Below are positions 1-8,308 of a stretch of 64,000 nt of DNA, one piece after another. This DNA is from Agarilytica sp045430345 (GTDB lineage Bacteria > Pseudomonadota > Gammaproteobacteria > Pseudomonadales > Cellvibrionaceae): assembly GCA_045430345.1 (NCBI GenBank), contig JAILXT010000007.1, positions 261,312-325,311 on the forward strand. The letters are read 5' to 3'. Position numbers and translations under genes: made by a program. The notes beneath the pieces are model-generated. The model was not told where the DNA came from and did no database searches. It saw only the letters and a list, made by a program, of their open reading frames with translations. Numbering within the stretch: the stretch's first letter is position 1; each line of letters opens with the position of its first letter.

Positions 1-272
1 CTGTCTCTTGGCGGTAACAAAAACTGTTCGGAAGAGGCTCTAGGTAGATGTTTAAACTCATAGAGATAGAAGGCTTCGAGCTTTTCCCGAGCCCAATCGG
101 TTTTTTTGAGAAATTTAATGCTCGACTCGATACTTGGGTTCGTCTTAAAACAATTAAGGTGCAGGTAGGCGAAAAGAATTTCGAATCCGTAGTGATCTAC
201 TAGTTCAATCAGTAACTTTTTTAAGGCAAGCCCATGTAGTGGGTTATTTTTGTAATTGATTTCATCATTCAT
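1..272 (-). CDS. VF530-family small DNA-binding protein, 3' end outside the window
   Basis: The minus strand opens with ATG at 272 and stays open for 90 codons to the window edge, so the C-terminus is missing. The translation carries the family signature: NNPLHGLALKKLLIELV near the N-terminus, a central LNCFKTNPSIESSIKFLKK and then TDWAREKLEAFYL. This is the arrangement I know from VF530 proteins (named after the Vibrio fischeri structure), short helical proteins annotated as DNA-binding; their cellular role is not established. It lies 36 bp downstream of rsmE on the same strand and may be cotranscribed with it. Beyond the usual family core, the visible part adds a tail with PRASSEQ. Family assignment is confident; function is not. 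Confidence 0.8.
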   Translation of the reverse strand, partial: MNDEINYKNNPLHGLALKKLLIELVDHYGFEILFAYLHLNCFKTNPSIESSIKFLKKTDWAREKLEAFYLYEFKHLPRASSEQFLLPPRD

Positions 273-308
273 GCAGATGTCCAGTTGATTAGAATGTAGA
301 CGGTTGAT

Positions 309-1040
309 TTAAGCACCCATATCTCCCCAAAGGTACTGCATAATGGAAAGGGCGGCGATCGGGGCTGTTTCTGTTCTCAGTACGCGATTTCCCAGTTTTA
401 ATGGCATAAACCCCAGTGTTTCTGCCGCTTGTATTTCGGTGTCGCTCAATCCTCCTTCTGGGCCTATCAGCAGCGCAGCGGATTGTTCCGGTTTTAGACT
501 GTGAAGAGCATCATCGCTGCGATGGTGGAGGACGAGTTTTACGCTCGACTGACTGTGTTCGATATAGCTTTGGATTGGTTGCACGTCCTTAAGTTCGGGG
601 AGGACGTTTCGTTGGCATTGTTCACATGCCCCGATAATCACTTTTTTCCAGCCAGCCATTTTCTTTTCGAGGCGTTCGCTCGAAAGTTTTACTTCACTGC
701 GCGCGGTAATTAAGGGCGATATCTGTGTTACGCCAAGCTCGGTGGCTTTTTGTAACACCCAATCAAAACGATCGCCTTTAGATAGGCCGATTGCCAATTC
801 GATGTTGAGTGGTGAAACATTGGGTTTGTATTCTTCTTGCTGAATAAGAACGATGGCGGTTTTTTTTGTGGCTCTTGATATTGCGCCAGAATATTGATTT
901 CCGTTGCCGTTGAATAAAATAAGCGGGCGGCCCACGTCCATGCGTAAAACTTTTAGCAGGTGGTGAGATGCCTCAGCTTCTAGCTCAACGGTTGAGTTGG
1001 AAGCTAAGGTTTGTGGGGTGTATATGCGGGGAATTCTCAT
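309..1040 (-). CDS. rsmE: 16S rRNA (uracil1498-N3)-methyltransferase RsmE
   Basis: 243 residues, the normal length for RsmE, which methylates N3 of U1498 in the decoding region of 16S rRNA using S-adenosylmethionine. The N-terminal PUA-like part starts MRIPRIYTP and contains ASHHLLKVLRM. The C-terminal SPOUT knot shows LLIGPEGGLSDTEI and LGNRVLRTETAPIAAL, the SAM-binding loops of the family. It reads in the same direction as metF, 45 bp downstream of it, so this SAM-consuming enzyme may be read through from the methyl-cycle operon. Nothing is odd about the sequence. Confidence 0.96.
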   Translation of the reverse strand: MRIPRIYTPQTLASNSTVELEAEASHHLLKVLRMDVGRPLILFNGNGNQYSGAISRATKKTAIVLIQQEEYKPNVSPLNIELAIGLSKGDRFDWVLQKATELGVTQISPLITARSEVKLSSERLEKKMAGWKKVIIGACEQCQRNVLPELKDVQPIQSYIEHSQSSVKLVLHHRSDDALHSLKPEQSAALLIGPEGGLSDTEIQAAETLGFMPLKLGNRVLRTETAPIAALSIMQYLWGDMGA

Positions 1041-1085
1041 GGGCCGTTAACATCGTTCTTGAAAATTGAGTGTTCGGCCCAGAGG

Positions 1086-1946
1086 TTATTTTCGTTGATC
1101 AAGCCCCAGAGCTTTCATGAGCTTGCTCGTAGGGTCGATTTGATTCATCGAGTAAAAGTGTATGCCAGGCGCGCCGTTATCGAGCAAAGTTTCACACAGT
1201 TCGGCGACAAGATCAAAACCGAATGCGGCGATACTTTCTAGGTCATCGCCATAGGCTTCCAAACGCTTACGTACCCAGCGAGGAATCTCCGCACCACAGC
1301 CATCACTAAACCGTGCGAGGTTTTTGTAATTGGTGATCGGCATAATACCTGGATATATGGGTTTATCTATGCCAGCCGCCAGACATTGGTCCATAAAATA
1401 GAAATAGGCGTCTGGGTTGTAAAAGTATTGTGTAATGGCGCTGTTCGCACCGTTATCGAGTTTCTGTTTTAAAAAGCGAATATCCTCATCGTAGGAGGTG
1501 GCTTCGGGGTGGATCTCCGGATAAGCAGCGACTTCAAGATGAAAATGTTCACCGAAGTGTTTGCGAATAAAACTGACCAGCTCAGAGGCTTGTACCATGT
1601 GCATTGCACCGCCCACGCCGGAAGGCATGTCGCCACGTAGTGCAACGATACGGTCAACGCCGATATCTTTGTAGCGTTCCAATAGTGTGATCATGGAGTC
1701 TTCGTCGTCGCCTCCGAAAGATAGATGGGGTGCAACGGATAGCCCTTCTTCTTTCATCGCGGACACAATGCCAAAGGTATTATCGCGGGTGGACCCGCCT
1801 GCACCGTAGGTCACCGAAAAGAAATCCGGATTTAAAGCATTCAGCTCAGATCTCACTTTGATGAGTTTTTCTTTTCCTGCCTCAGTTTTTGCGGGAAAAA
1901 ACTCGATACTGACACGCAGATCGTTAGTTGTTGTTTCTTCAGTCAT
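1086..1946 (-). CDS. metF: Methylenetetrahydrofolate reductase
   Basis: 286 residues. This flavoprotein reduces 5,10-methylene-THF to 5-methyl-THF, the methyl donor for homocysteine remethylation. The TIM-barrel signatures are visible: SIEFFPAKTEAGKEKL near the N-terminus, FFSVTYGAGGSTRDNT, and HFHLEVAAYPEIHPEA in the middle. Length matches bacterial MetF. It is the last methyl-cycle gene of the operon sahR-like, metK, ahcY, metF, separated from ahcY by 89 bp that contain a strong hairpin. The preceding bases on the coding strand include AGGGA as a ribosome-binding site just after the hairpin. Confidence 0.97.
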   Translation of the reverse strand: MTEETTTNDLRVSIEFFPAKTEAGKEKLIKVRSELNALNPDFFSVTYGAGGSTRDNTFGIVSAMKEEGLSVAPHLSFGGDDEDSMITLLERYKDIGVDRIVALRGDMPSGVGGAMHMVQASELVSFIRKHFGEHFHLEVAAYPEIHPEATSYDEDIRFLKQKLDNGANSAITQYFYNPDAYFYFMDQCLAAGIDKPIYPGIMPITNYKNLARFSDGCGAEIPRWVRKRLEAYGDDLESIAAFGFDLVAELCETLLDNGAPGIHFYSMNQIDPTSKLMKALGLDQRK

Positions 1947-1961
1947 AACAATTCCCTATTT

Positions 1962-2002
1962 GCCTTTAGCCACTTTTAGTCGTTTTGACAGTGACTAAAG
2001 GC
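1962..2002 (-). other. Intercistronic hairpin between ahcY and metF
   Basis: Arms 1962-1974 and 1990-2002 pair over 13 positions with one mismatch around a 15-nt loop. On the transcribed minus strand the hairpin ends about 15 nt before the metF start, next to its ribosome-binding site, and no T-run follows. It looks more like an RNA-processing or translation-modulating element than a terminator. It does not match the SAH or SAM riboswitch consensus patterns as I know them. Confidence 0.5.
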
Positions 2003-2035
2003 TTTGGAGCAAGTTGGCTGGCGTACAGGTGTATT

Positions 2036-3463
2036 TTAGTACTTGTACGATTCTGGCTTATACGGCCCGTCTTGCTCGACATTAATATAAGCGGCTTGTT
2101 CTTGAGTAAGTTTAGTGAGCACGCCGCCGAAACCTTCGACCATGTCTTTTGCCACTTCTTCGTCAAGTTTCTTGGGCAGCACTTTAACGTAGAGTTGTTC
2201 GGTTTTTTCTGCGTCAGAAAGATCCGCAAATTTTGCTTCGTACAAGTACATTTGAGCGAGTACTTGGTTGGCAAAAGAGCCGTCCATAATACGTGATGGG
2301 TGACCCGTTGCGTTGCCCAGGTTCACCAATCGGCCTTCTGATAATAGAATCAAATGGTCTGCTTTGTTGTCCTTGTTACGATAAACTTTGTGAACTTGCG
2401 GTTTTACTTCTTCCCATTCCCAATTCTTACGCATAAATGCTGTGTCGATTTCGTTATCGAAATGACCAATATTACACACAACTGCGCCGTTCTTTAGGGT
2501 TTGTAGCATTGCTGCGTCACAGACATTGACGTTGCCTGTTGTGGTGACGATAAGGTCAGTTTTACCCAATAGAGAGGTATCGATGTTTTCAGTCTTACCT
2601 GTGTTGTTACCGTCAACATAAGGAGAAACAACTTCGAATCCATCCATGCAGGCTTGCATGGCGCAACTAGGATCGATTTCAGCAACTTTAACAATCATGC
2701 CTTCTTGACGCAGTGACGCAGCTGAACCTTTACCCACATCACCGTAGCCAACGACAAGGGCTTTTTTACCCGAAAGCAGGTGGTCCGTGCCACGCTTAAT
2801 TGCATCATTCAAGCTGTGACGACAGCCGTATTTGTTGTCGTTTTTAGACTTAGTTACCGCGTCGTTTACATTGATCGCCGGCACTTTTAATGAGCCGTCT
2901 TCCATCATTTCTAATAAACGGTGGACGCCTGTTGTGGTCTCTTCTGAAATGCCGTGAATATCGTCAAGCATCGAGTGATATTTATCGTGAACCATGGCGG
3001 TTAGATCGCCACCATCATCGAGAATCATGTTGGCGTTCCAAGGTTTTTCATTTTCTAGGATCGTTTGTTCGATACACCAATCAAACTCTTCATCAGTTTC
3101 GCCTTTCCAAGCAAACACTGGAATACCGGCTGCCGCTATAGCTGCAGCTGCATGATCTTGCGTTGAGAAAATATTACATGAAGACCAACGTACTTCTGCG
3201 CCCAAGTCTACCAATGTTTCAATCAAAACTGCGGTCTGAATGGTCATATGAATACAGCCCATGATGCGTGCATCGGCTAGGGGCTGACTCTCTTTATATT
3301 TTCTGCGCAAAGCCATAAGGGCTGGCATTTCGCCTTCAGCGATTTCAATTTCGCGACGGCCCCATGAGGCGTCGGCGTCGAATTGTTCTTGAGTGTTCGC
3401 GGCGACTTTAAAGTCGGTAAAATCATTTGCTGCTTTAACTACTGCGTTCATTGTGTTCTCCAA
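2036..3463 (-). CDS. ahcY: Adenosylhomocysteinase (S-adenosylhomocysteine hydrolase)
   Basis: 475 residues. It splits S-adenosylhomocysteine into adenosine and homocysteine, removing the product inhibitor of methyltransferases. The NAD-binding motif VVGYGDVGKGSAASL is in the centre, the substrate-domain stretch MGCIHMTIQTAVLIETL is near the N-terminus, and the C-terminus ends in GPYKPESYKY, the Lys/Tyr tail that completes the neighbouring NAD site in the tetramer. The gene starts 13 bp after metK stops, so the two are tightly coupled. Confidence 0.98.
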   Translation of the reverse strand: MENTMNAVVKAANDFTDFKVAANTQEQFDADASWGRREIEIAEGEMPALMALRRKYKESQPLADARIMGCIHMTIQTAVLIETLVDLGAEVRWSSCNIFSTQDHAAAAIAAAGIPVFAWKGETDEEFDWCIEQTILENEKPWNANMILDDGGDLTAMVHDKYHSMLDDIHGISEETTTGVHRLLEMMEDGSLKVPAINVNDAVTKSKNDNKYGCRHSLNDAIKRGTDHLLSGKKALVVGYGDVGKGSAASLRQEGMIVKVAEIDPSCAMQACMDGFEVVSPYVDGNNTGKTENIDTSLLGKTDLIVTTTGNVNVCDAAMLQTLKNGAVVCNIGHFDNEIDTAFMRKNWEWEEVKPQVHKVYRNKDNKADHLILLSEGRLVNLGNATGHPSRIMDGSFANQVLAQMYLYEAKFADLSDAEKTEQLYVKVLPKKLDEEVAKDMVEGFGGVLTKLTQEQAAYINVEQDGPYKPESYKY

Positions 3464-3476
3464 AAGTATTCGTTAA

Positions 3477-4631
3477 TTATAGGGCCGCTTTTAGCGCGTC
3501 AGCTTTGTCTGTTTTTTCCCAGCTAAAATCTGGAAGCTCACGACCAAAGTGACCGTAAGCCGCAGTATTGCGATAAATGGGTCGGAGTAGGTCAAGCATT
3601 TCGATAATGCCGCGTGGGCGTAGATCAAAATGTTCTTGTACTAGCTCAGAAATTTTTGCATCCGCAAGTTTGCCCGTGCCAAAAGTGTTCACCGAAATAG
3701 ATGTGGGCTGTGCAACACCAATCGCATATGACACTTGAATTTCACAGCGTTCAGCAAGACCCGCAGCGACGATATTTTTCGCCACATAACGACCAGCGTA
3801 AGCCGCAGAACGGTCAACTTTCGAGGGGTCTTTCCCTGAAAATGCGCCGCCGCCATGGCGAGCCATGCCGCCGTAGGTATCGACGATAATTTTACGTCCG
3901 GTCAAACCACAATCACCTACGGGGCCACCAATAATAAACTGACCAGTTGGATTGATATGGTATTGAGTATCAGCGTGTAACCAGTCAGCCGGAATTACTG
4001 GCTTGATGATTTCTTCCATTACCGCTTCGTGAATCTGGCTTTGCGAAACGTCAGGCGAATGTTGTGTTGAAAGTACGATGGCATCAACCGCGACTGGCTT
4101 GCCATTTTCATAACGTAAAGTAACTTGGCTTTTCGCATCTGGGCGCGACCACGCGTGAGTACCGTTTTTACGTAATTCAGCATGCTTCTCAACTAAACGG
4201 TGAGAATAAAAAATAGGTGCGGGCATTAAGGATGCCGTTTCGTTGGTTGCGTAGCCAAACATCAAGCCTTGATCGCCTGCGCCCATTTCTTTGTCGTCGC
4301 CTTCGTCTACGCCAACCGCGATATCTGAGGATTGTTTTCCGATGGCGTTAAGGACTGCACACGATGCGCCATCAAAACCAACATCACTTGAGTTGTAGCC
4401 GATATCGAGTACAACATCACGAATTAGGTCTTCAAGCTCTACATAGGTGGATGTACGCACTTCTCCGGCGACAACTACCATTCCAGTTTTCACCATCGTC
4501 TCGACCGCAACACGAGAGTTTTTGTCGTCAGTTAAAATTGCATCTAAGATCGCATCAGAGATTTGATCGGCCATTTTATCTGGGTGGCCTTCGGAAACGG
4601 ACTCTGATGTAAATAGAGAATACTCAGACAT
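3477..4631 (-). CDS. metK: S-adenosylmethionine synthetase
   Basis: 384 residues, the standard size. It makes SAM from methionine and ATP. Diagnostic motifs are present in order: SEGHPDKMADQISDA at the N-terminus, GAGDQGLMFGYA in the first third, and GGGAFSGKDPSKVDRS, the phosphate/metal loop, in the second half. It sits between the ArsR-type methyltransferase-regulator (32 bp upstream) and ahcY, making SAM synthesis part of the same transcription unit as SAH recycling. Confidence 0.98.
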   Translation of the reverse strand: MSEYSLFTSESVSEGHPDKMADQISDAILDAILTDDKNSRVAVETMVKTGMVVVAGEVRTSTYVELEDLIRDVVLDIGYNSSDVGFDGASCAVLNAIGKQSSDIAVGVDEGDDKEMGAGDQGLMFGYATNETASLMPAPIFYSHRLVEKHAELRKNGTHAWSRPDAKSQVTLRYENGKPVAVDAIVLSTQHSPDVSQSQIHEAVMEEIIKPVIPADWLHADTQYHINPTGQFIIGGPVGDCGLTGRKIIVDTYGGMARHGGGAFSGKDPSKVDRSAAYAGRYVAKNIVAAGLAERCEIQVSYAIGVAQPTSISVNTFGTGKLADAKISELVQEHFDLRPRGIIEMLDLLRPIYRNTAAYGHFGRELPDFSWEKTDKADALKAAL

Positions 4632-4663
4632 TGTGTTATTCCTCGTTTAACTTTTGTGTTCAG

Positions 4664-5644
4664 TTAATGTTTTATAAATTCACGTATTTGGATTTGAAAA
4701 CCGTTACGAAGGGCAAAATAGCTGCTTTGCCCTTCCTTAAGACCGCTAGTTTTTGCCCAGCGGGTTAAATCTTTGGGCGCAAAGCCGAGCCATAAATCAC
4801 CACAGGCTTCCCGTGTCCAATCTTGATCGTGCTGACACAGATCGCAAATAATGGCGACGCCCTCAGGTTTGAGTGATGTGGCGACGTCTTGAAATATTTG
4901 CTGTGGTGAAGGGGTGTGGTGCAAAACCATATTGATCACAACACAATCCACGGTGTCTTTTAAATCGCGGCAATGGTGTGTGTCGTTGTGTACAAAATCG
5001 ATATTACTAATGTTAAGCGCTTGGCAACGTTTTTGTGATTCAGCAAGCATCTCGGCACTATTGTCGAGCGCTGTAACATGATCAAATTTATTCGCCAGGA
5101 TTTCCAAGTATTCACCCGCCCCAGGGCCAACTTCAAGTGCCGCTTGCTTGGAGGGGAGATTGGTGTTTTCCAAGACTTCGCTCACATGTGAGGCGTAAAC
5201 ATCAAAGGCAGAGATTAAATCTTGCTGTTGTTTAAACTCAGCGGCATTTTCAGAGAAGAATTTTTTAGAGGCTTGTGAGCGCAGGGTATAGATCTCATCT
5301 AAATTGCGTTTTACCGATTCAGGCAACGTCAGTTGGTCAACACGTTTAAATATGGATGCTTTAAGTGCACTGAAAGGGTCGTCGGGGTTTATCGCGGCGC
5401 GGCGATAAAAAATTGAATTGCCTTCTTTTCTTGTGGTCACCAGTTGCGCGGTTGCCAGGACCTTCAAATGGTGGCTCATGCCAGACTGCTTTGCACTAAA
5501 AAGGGTGCATAGCTCTAAAACGCCAAATGAATCTCTTGAAAGCGCGCGCAGTATTTCCAGGCGCAGCTCATCTGCCGAGGCTTTGAGTACCTGGGCAAGT
5601 AGCGCTGTTTCGGTGGCGTTTTCATTGATTGGTTCTTGAGGCAT
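4664..5644 (-). CDS. ArsR-family regulator fused to SAM-dependent methyltransferase-like domain (SahR-like)
   Basis: 326 residues in two parts. Residues about 10-95 are an ArsR winged helix (LCTLFSAKQSGMSHHLKVL is the recognition region). Residues about 160-310 are a Rossmann methyltransferase domain with LEVGPGAGEYLEIL and later VVINMVLHHTPSP. The short helical linker between them is charged. No cysteine-rich metal site is visible in the ArsR part. Known SahR regulators of the SAM cycle are ArsR-type repressors that respond to S-adenosylhomocysteine and control metK, ahcY and metF. Position at the head of exactly those genes supports the same job, with the methyltransferase fold probably serving as SAM/SAH sensor (inference). 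The start ATG at 5644 lacks a Shine-Dalgarno sequence; CTCTCCTCC precedes it instead. Confidence 0.85.
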   Translation of the reverse strand: MPQEPINENATETALLAQVLKASADELRLEILRALSRDSFGVLELCTLFSAKQSGMSHHLKVLATAQLVTTRKEGNSIFYRRAAINPDDPFSALKASIFKRVDQLTLPESVKRNLDEIYTLRSQASKKFFSENAAEFKQQQDLISAFDVYASHVSEVLENTNLPSKQAALEVGPGAGEYLEILANKFDHVTALDNSAEMLAESQKRCQALNISNIDFVHNDTHHCRDLKDTVDCVVINMVLHHTPSPQQIFQDVATSLKPEGVAIICDLCQHDQDWTREACGDLWLGFAPKDLTRWAKTSGLKEGQSSYFALRNGFQIQIREFIKH

Positions 5645-5671
5645 GGAGGAGAGTCTAGCAGCAAAATTTAG

Positions 5672-5695
5672 CTATATCAAAAAATATCGATATAG
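5672..5695 (-). promoter_or_regulatory. Putative autoregulatory operator of the methyl-cycle operon
   Basis: Inverted repeat CTATATC-N10-GATATAG with perfect 7-bp arms; inside it the palindrome ATATCGATAT occupies 5684-5693. It lies 28-51 bp upstream of the regulator's start codon, a natural position for a repressor to cover the promoter. Symmetry and spacing fit a dimeric winged-helix ArsR protein. It also lies 158 bp upstream of the divergent tkt gene. Confidence 0.6.
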
Positions 5696-5852
5696 ATCCA
5701 AAGGCTTTTAAATCGTGTCCTTCTATGCGTTTTTTGCTTATGTTGTTTTAAATGCCGATTTTAGCCTGGAACTTAGTCAATTCTGAGTTTACTCAACCTG
5801 CTTATTCATGGAGAATACGCGCTCTTTTTTATCATCATTCGGGAGAAACCCA

Positions 5853-7856
5853 ATGCCGTCTCGCAGAGATCTAGCCAATGCCATCCGTGCTCTCAGTATG
5901 GATGCCGTTCAAAAAGCCAATAGTGGCCACCCTGGTGCGCCCATGGGTATGGCAGATATTGCCGAGGTATTGTGGAATGACTATCTAAGTCATAACCCTG
6001 CAAACCCATCCTGGCCAGACCGTGACCGTTTCGTCTTGTCGAATGGTCATGGATCGATGCTGATCTATTCACTTTTACATCTCTCTGGGTATGAACTTCC
6101 GATTGAGGAGTTAAAAAACTTCCGCCAATTACATTCTAAAACGCCAGGTCACCCAGAATATGGTTACGCGCCCGGTGTTGAAACCACCACGGGCCCATTG
6201 GGGCAGGGGATTACGAATGCCGTGGGCATGGCGATCGCCGAGAAAACTTTGGCGGCTCAGTTCAACCAAAAAGACCATGAGATTGTTGACCATTACACCT
6301 ACTGCTTTTTAGGGGATGGTTGCATGATGGAAGGTATCTCTCATGAAGCGTGCTCTTTGGCGGGTACCCTAGGCCTGGGTAAATTAGTCGCCTTTTGGGA
6401 TGACAACGGCATCTCGATTGATGGCGATGTAAAAGGCTGGTTCACTGACGATACACCTAAGCGTTTCGAGTCTTATGGTTGGCACGTGATCCCAGCGGTA
6501 GATGGTCATGACCCAGAAGCGATCAAGGCGGCGATTGAATCTGCGCGCTCAGAGACGGGTCGTCCTACGCTTATTTGTACTAAAACCGTTATCGGTTTTG
6601 GATCGCCTAACAAAGGTGGTACAGCAGCAACCCACGGCGCGCCGCTTGGTGACGACGAAATCGCGGCAACACGTGATTCGTTAAACTGGCCTCATGCACC
6701 GTTCGAGATCCCTGCCGACGTGTATGCAGATTGGGATAGCAAAGAAGCCGGTGCTAGTGCTGAACAAGCATGGCAAGAAAAGCTAGCCGCCTATAAGGCT
6801 GCGCACCCAGAATTAGCGGCCGAATACGAGCGTCGTGTCATCAACGGTGAACTGCCTGCTGATTTCGAAGCGAAAGCGACGGCTTATATTAACGATTGCC
6901 AAGATAAGTCTGAGAAGTTGGCGAGCCGTAAGGCCTCACAAAACGCGATTGAAGCCTTTGGTTCTGTGGTGCCTGAATTTATCGGTGGTTCTGCGGATTT
7001 GGCCGGTTCGAACCTTACCTTATGGTCCGGTTCAAAAGGTATCACCGCGGAAGACCCAAGCGGCAACTACCTATTCTACGGAGTCCGTGAATTTGGGATG
7101 AGCGCCATTATGAATGGCATATCTTTGCACGGTGGTTTTATCAATTACGGCGCAACCTTCTTAACGTTTATGGAATATGCCCGTAATGCCGTGCGCATGT
7201 CGGCATTGATGGGTGTACAGAACATCTTTGTCTATACCCATGACTCTATTGGCCAAGGTGAAGATGGACCGACTCACCAACCTATTGAGCAGATTGCTAA
7301 TTTACGTCTTACGCCGAATATGGATACATGGCGCCCATGTGACGCCACTGAGACAGCCGTTTCTTGGAAGTCTGCTGTTGAGCGTCGTGAAGGCCCCACG
7401 AGTTTGATATTCAGTCGACAAGGGCTTCCGGCTCAGTCGCGTGATGCTGATCAAGTGGCCAATATTGCTAAGGGTGCATACATACTGAAAGACTCTGATG
7501 GCGAGCCTGATTTGATTTTGATCGCTACCGGTTCTGAAGTGGACTTGGCAATGAAGTCTGCGGCGGCGCTTACTGAGCGTGGTAAAAACATCCGCGTAGT
7601 CTCTATGCCGAGTACAACTACTTTTGATCAACAAGATGCGGCTTACAAGCAGTCTGTATTGCCTGTTGAAGTGGGTGCTCGCATCGCTATTGAAGCCGCC
7701 CATACCGACTTCTGGTATAAGTATGTTGGTTTTGATGGTCGTATTATCGGGATGAGCTCTTTCGGTGAGTCGGCGCCTGGTGGGGTATTGATGGAGCACT
7801 TTGGCTTCACCGTAGAGAATGTTGTGAATACGGCTAATGAGTTGTTAGAAGACTAG
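5853..7856 (+). CDS. tkt: Transketolase
   Basis: 667 residues from the ATG at 5853, preceded by GGGAGAAA at 5841-5848. An upstream in-frame ATG at 5808 would add 15 residues not seen in the family and has no good ribosome-binding site. The enzyme moves two-carbon ketol units between sugar phosphates in the pentose phosphate pathway. Thiamine-diphosphate motifs are present: HPGAPMGMADIAEVLW, then FLGDGCMMEGISHEA and WDDNGISIDG. It reads toward pgk, but epd or gapA, often found between these two genes, is absent. A terminator hairpin at 8019 and two palindromic elements separate them. Confidence 0.98.
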   Translation: MPSRRDLANAIRALSMDAVQKANSGHPGAPMGMADIAEVLWNDYLSHNPANPSWPDRDRFVLSNGHGSMLIYSLLHLSGYELPIEELKNFRQLHSKTPGHPEYGYAPGVETTTGPLGQGITNAVGMAIAEKTLAAQFNQKDHEIVDHYTYCFLGDGCMMEGISHEACSLAGTLGLGKLVAFWDDNGISIDGDVKGWFTDDTPKRFESYGWHVIPAVDGHDPEAIKAAIESARSETGRPTLICTKTVIGFGSPNKGGTAATHGAPLGDDEIAATRDSLNWPHAPFEIPADVYADWDSKEAGASAEQAWQEKLAAYKAAHPELAAEYERRVINGELPADFEAKATAYINDCQDKSEKLASRKASQNAIEAFGSVVPEFIGGSADLAGSNLTLWSGSKGITAEDPSGNYLFYGVREFGMSAIMNGISLHGGFINYGATFLTFMEYARNAVRMSALMGVQNIFVYTHDSIGQGEDGPTHQPIEQIANLRLTPNMDTWRPCDATETAVSWKSAVERREGPTSLIFSRQGLPAQSRDADQVANIAKGAYILKDSDGEPDLILIATGSEVDLAMKSAAALTERGKNIRVVSMPSTTTFDQQDAAYKQSVLPVEVGARIAIEAAHTDFWYKYVGFDGRIIGMSSFGESAPGGVLMEHFGFTVENVVNTANELLED

Positions 7857-7912
7857 GTGTTTCTGGTACTCGTTTCTTTATCCCGCTTTGTGGCGGTGAA
7901 GCGCAATATCAA

Positions 7913-8018
7913 CACGCCGTAAACCCATCCTTGGGGGCTCGGCTGCCGCGTCCTCGGCAACTGCTCCTGCGTTGCTCTACTACGGCACATCCATGTGCCT
8001 ATGCGGCTTAGCGCATTA
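7913..8018 (+). repeat. Palindromic intergenic element, copy A (degenerate)
   Basis: It starts CACGCCGTAAACCCATCC, the conserved core start of the family, and continues with a hairpin TGCCG/CGGCA around a GTCC-type loop. A third hairpin is perfect, GGCACATCCATGTGCC at 7984-7999. Unlike copies B-E it has no long complementary outer arms. The segment after the core (about 7965-8018) is not found in the other copies, so this may be a composite or decayed copy. It lies 57 bp after the tkt stop. Confidence 0.55.
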
Positions 8019-8056
8019 CAACGACAAAACTTCGTTAGTTTTTTTGTCGTTGTTTT
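8019..8056 (+). terminator. Intrinsic terminator after tkt
   Basis: Perfect 11-bp stem (8019-8029 with 8042-8052) around a 12-nt loop, followed by TTTT at 8053-8056. The stem is AT-rich at its inner end, so termination may be moderate. Confidence 0.6.
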
Positions 8057-8084
8057 CATAATGTAATACCGTGATTCTCGTTCA

Positions 8085-8182
8085 TCTGGTGTGGAGATAA
8101 ATGCTAGACCTTCTGCTGCAGGACGCAGCAGAGAGCCCCATGGATGGGTTTACGCGTGTCTAGTATTTATCTCCACACCGGA
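8085..8182 (-). repeat. Palindromic intergenic element, copy B (reverse orientation)
   Basis: Outer arms 8085-8108 and 8159-8182 pair over 24 positions; the two deviations are G-T wobbles. The 50-nt centre, read on the minus strand, starts CACGCGTAAACCCATCC. It holds two hairpins at 8137-8148 (CCCATGGATGGG on the plus strand) and 8112-8132, with the conserved ATCC/GTCC loops in the minus-strand reading. The remaining bases up to pgk (8183-8308) hold no repeat I can see. Confidence 0.75.
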
Positions 8183-8308
8183 TGTCAGACGCCAACTTGG
8201 TGTTCCAAAACCTAGAGCATCGCCCCCTCAAATCCTATAGAATAGCGCCTCAAATTTTTCGCTCACTCGAAGTTTTCGTGTGGCGCCTTCAAATTCTCGG
8301 AGAGATCT

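Noticed and set aside
5645..5852. SAM or SAH riboswitch in front of the methyl-cycle operon
   Set aside because: No riboswitch-type conserved core is visible; only the inverted repeat operator was found.
7302..7799. 165-residue open frame antisense to tkt
   Set aside because: Entirely inside a strongly recognised transketolase; the protein has no domain pattern.
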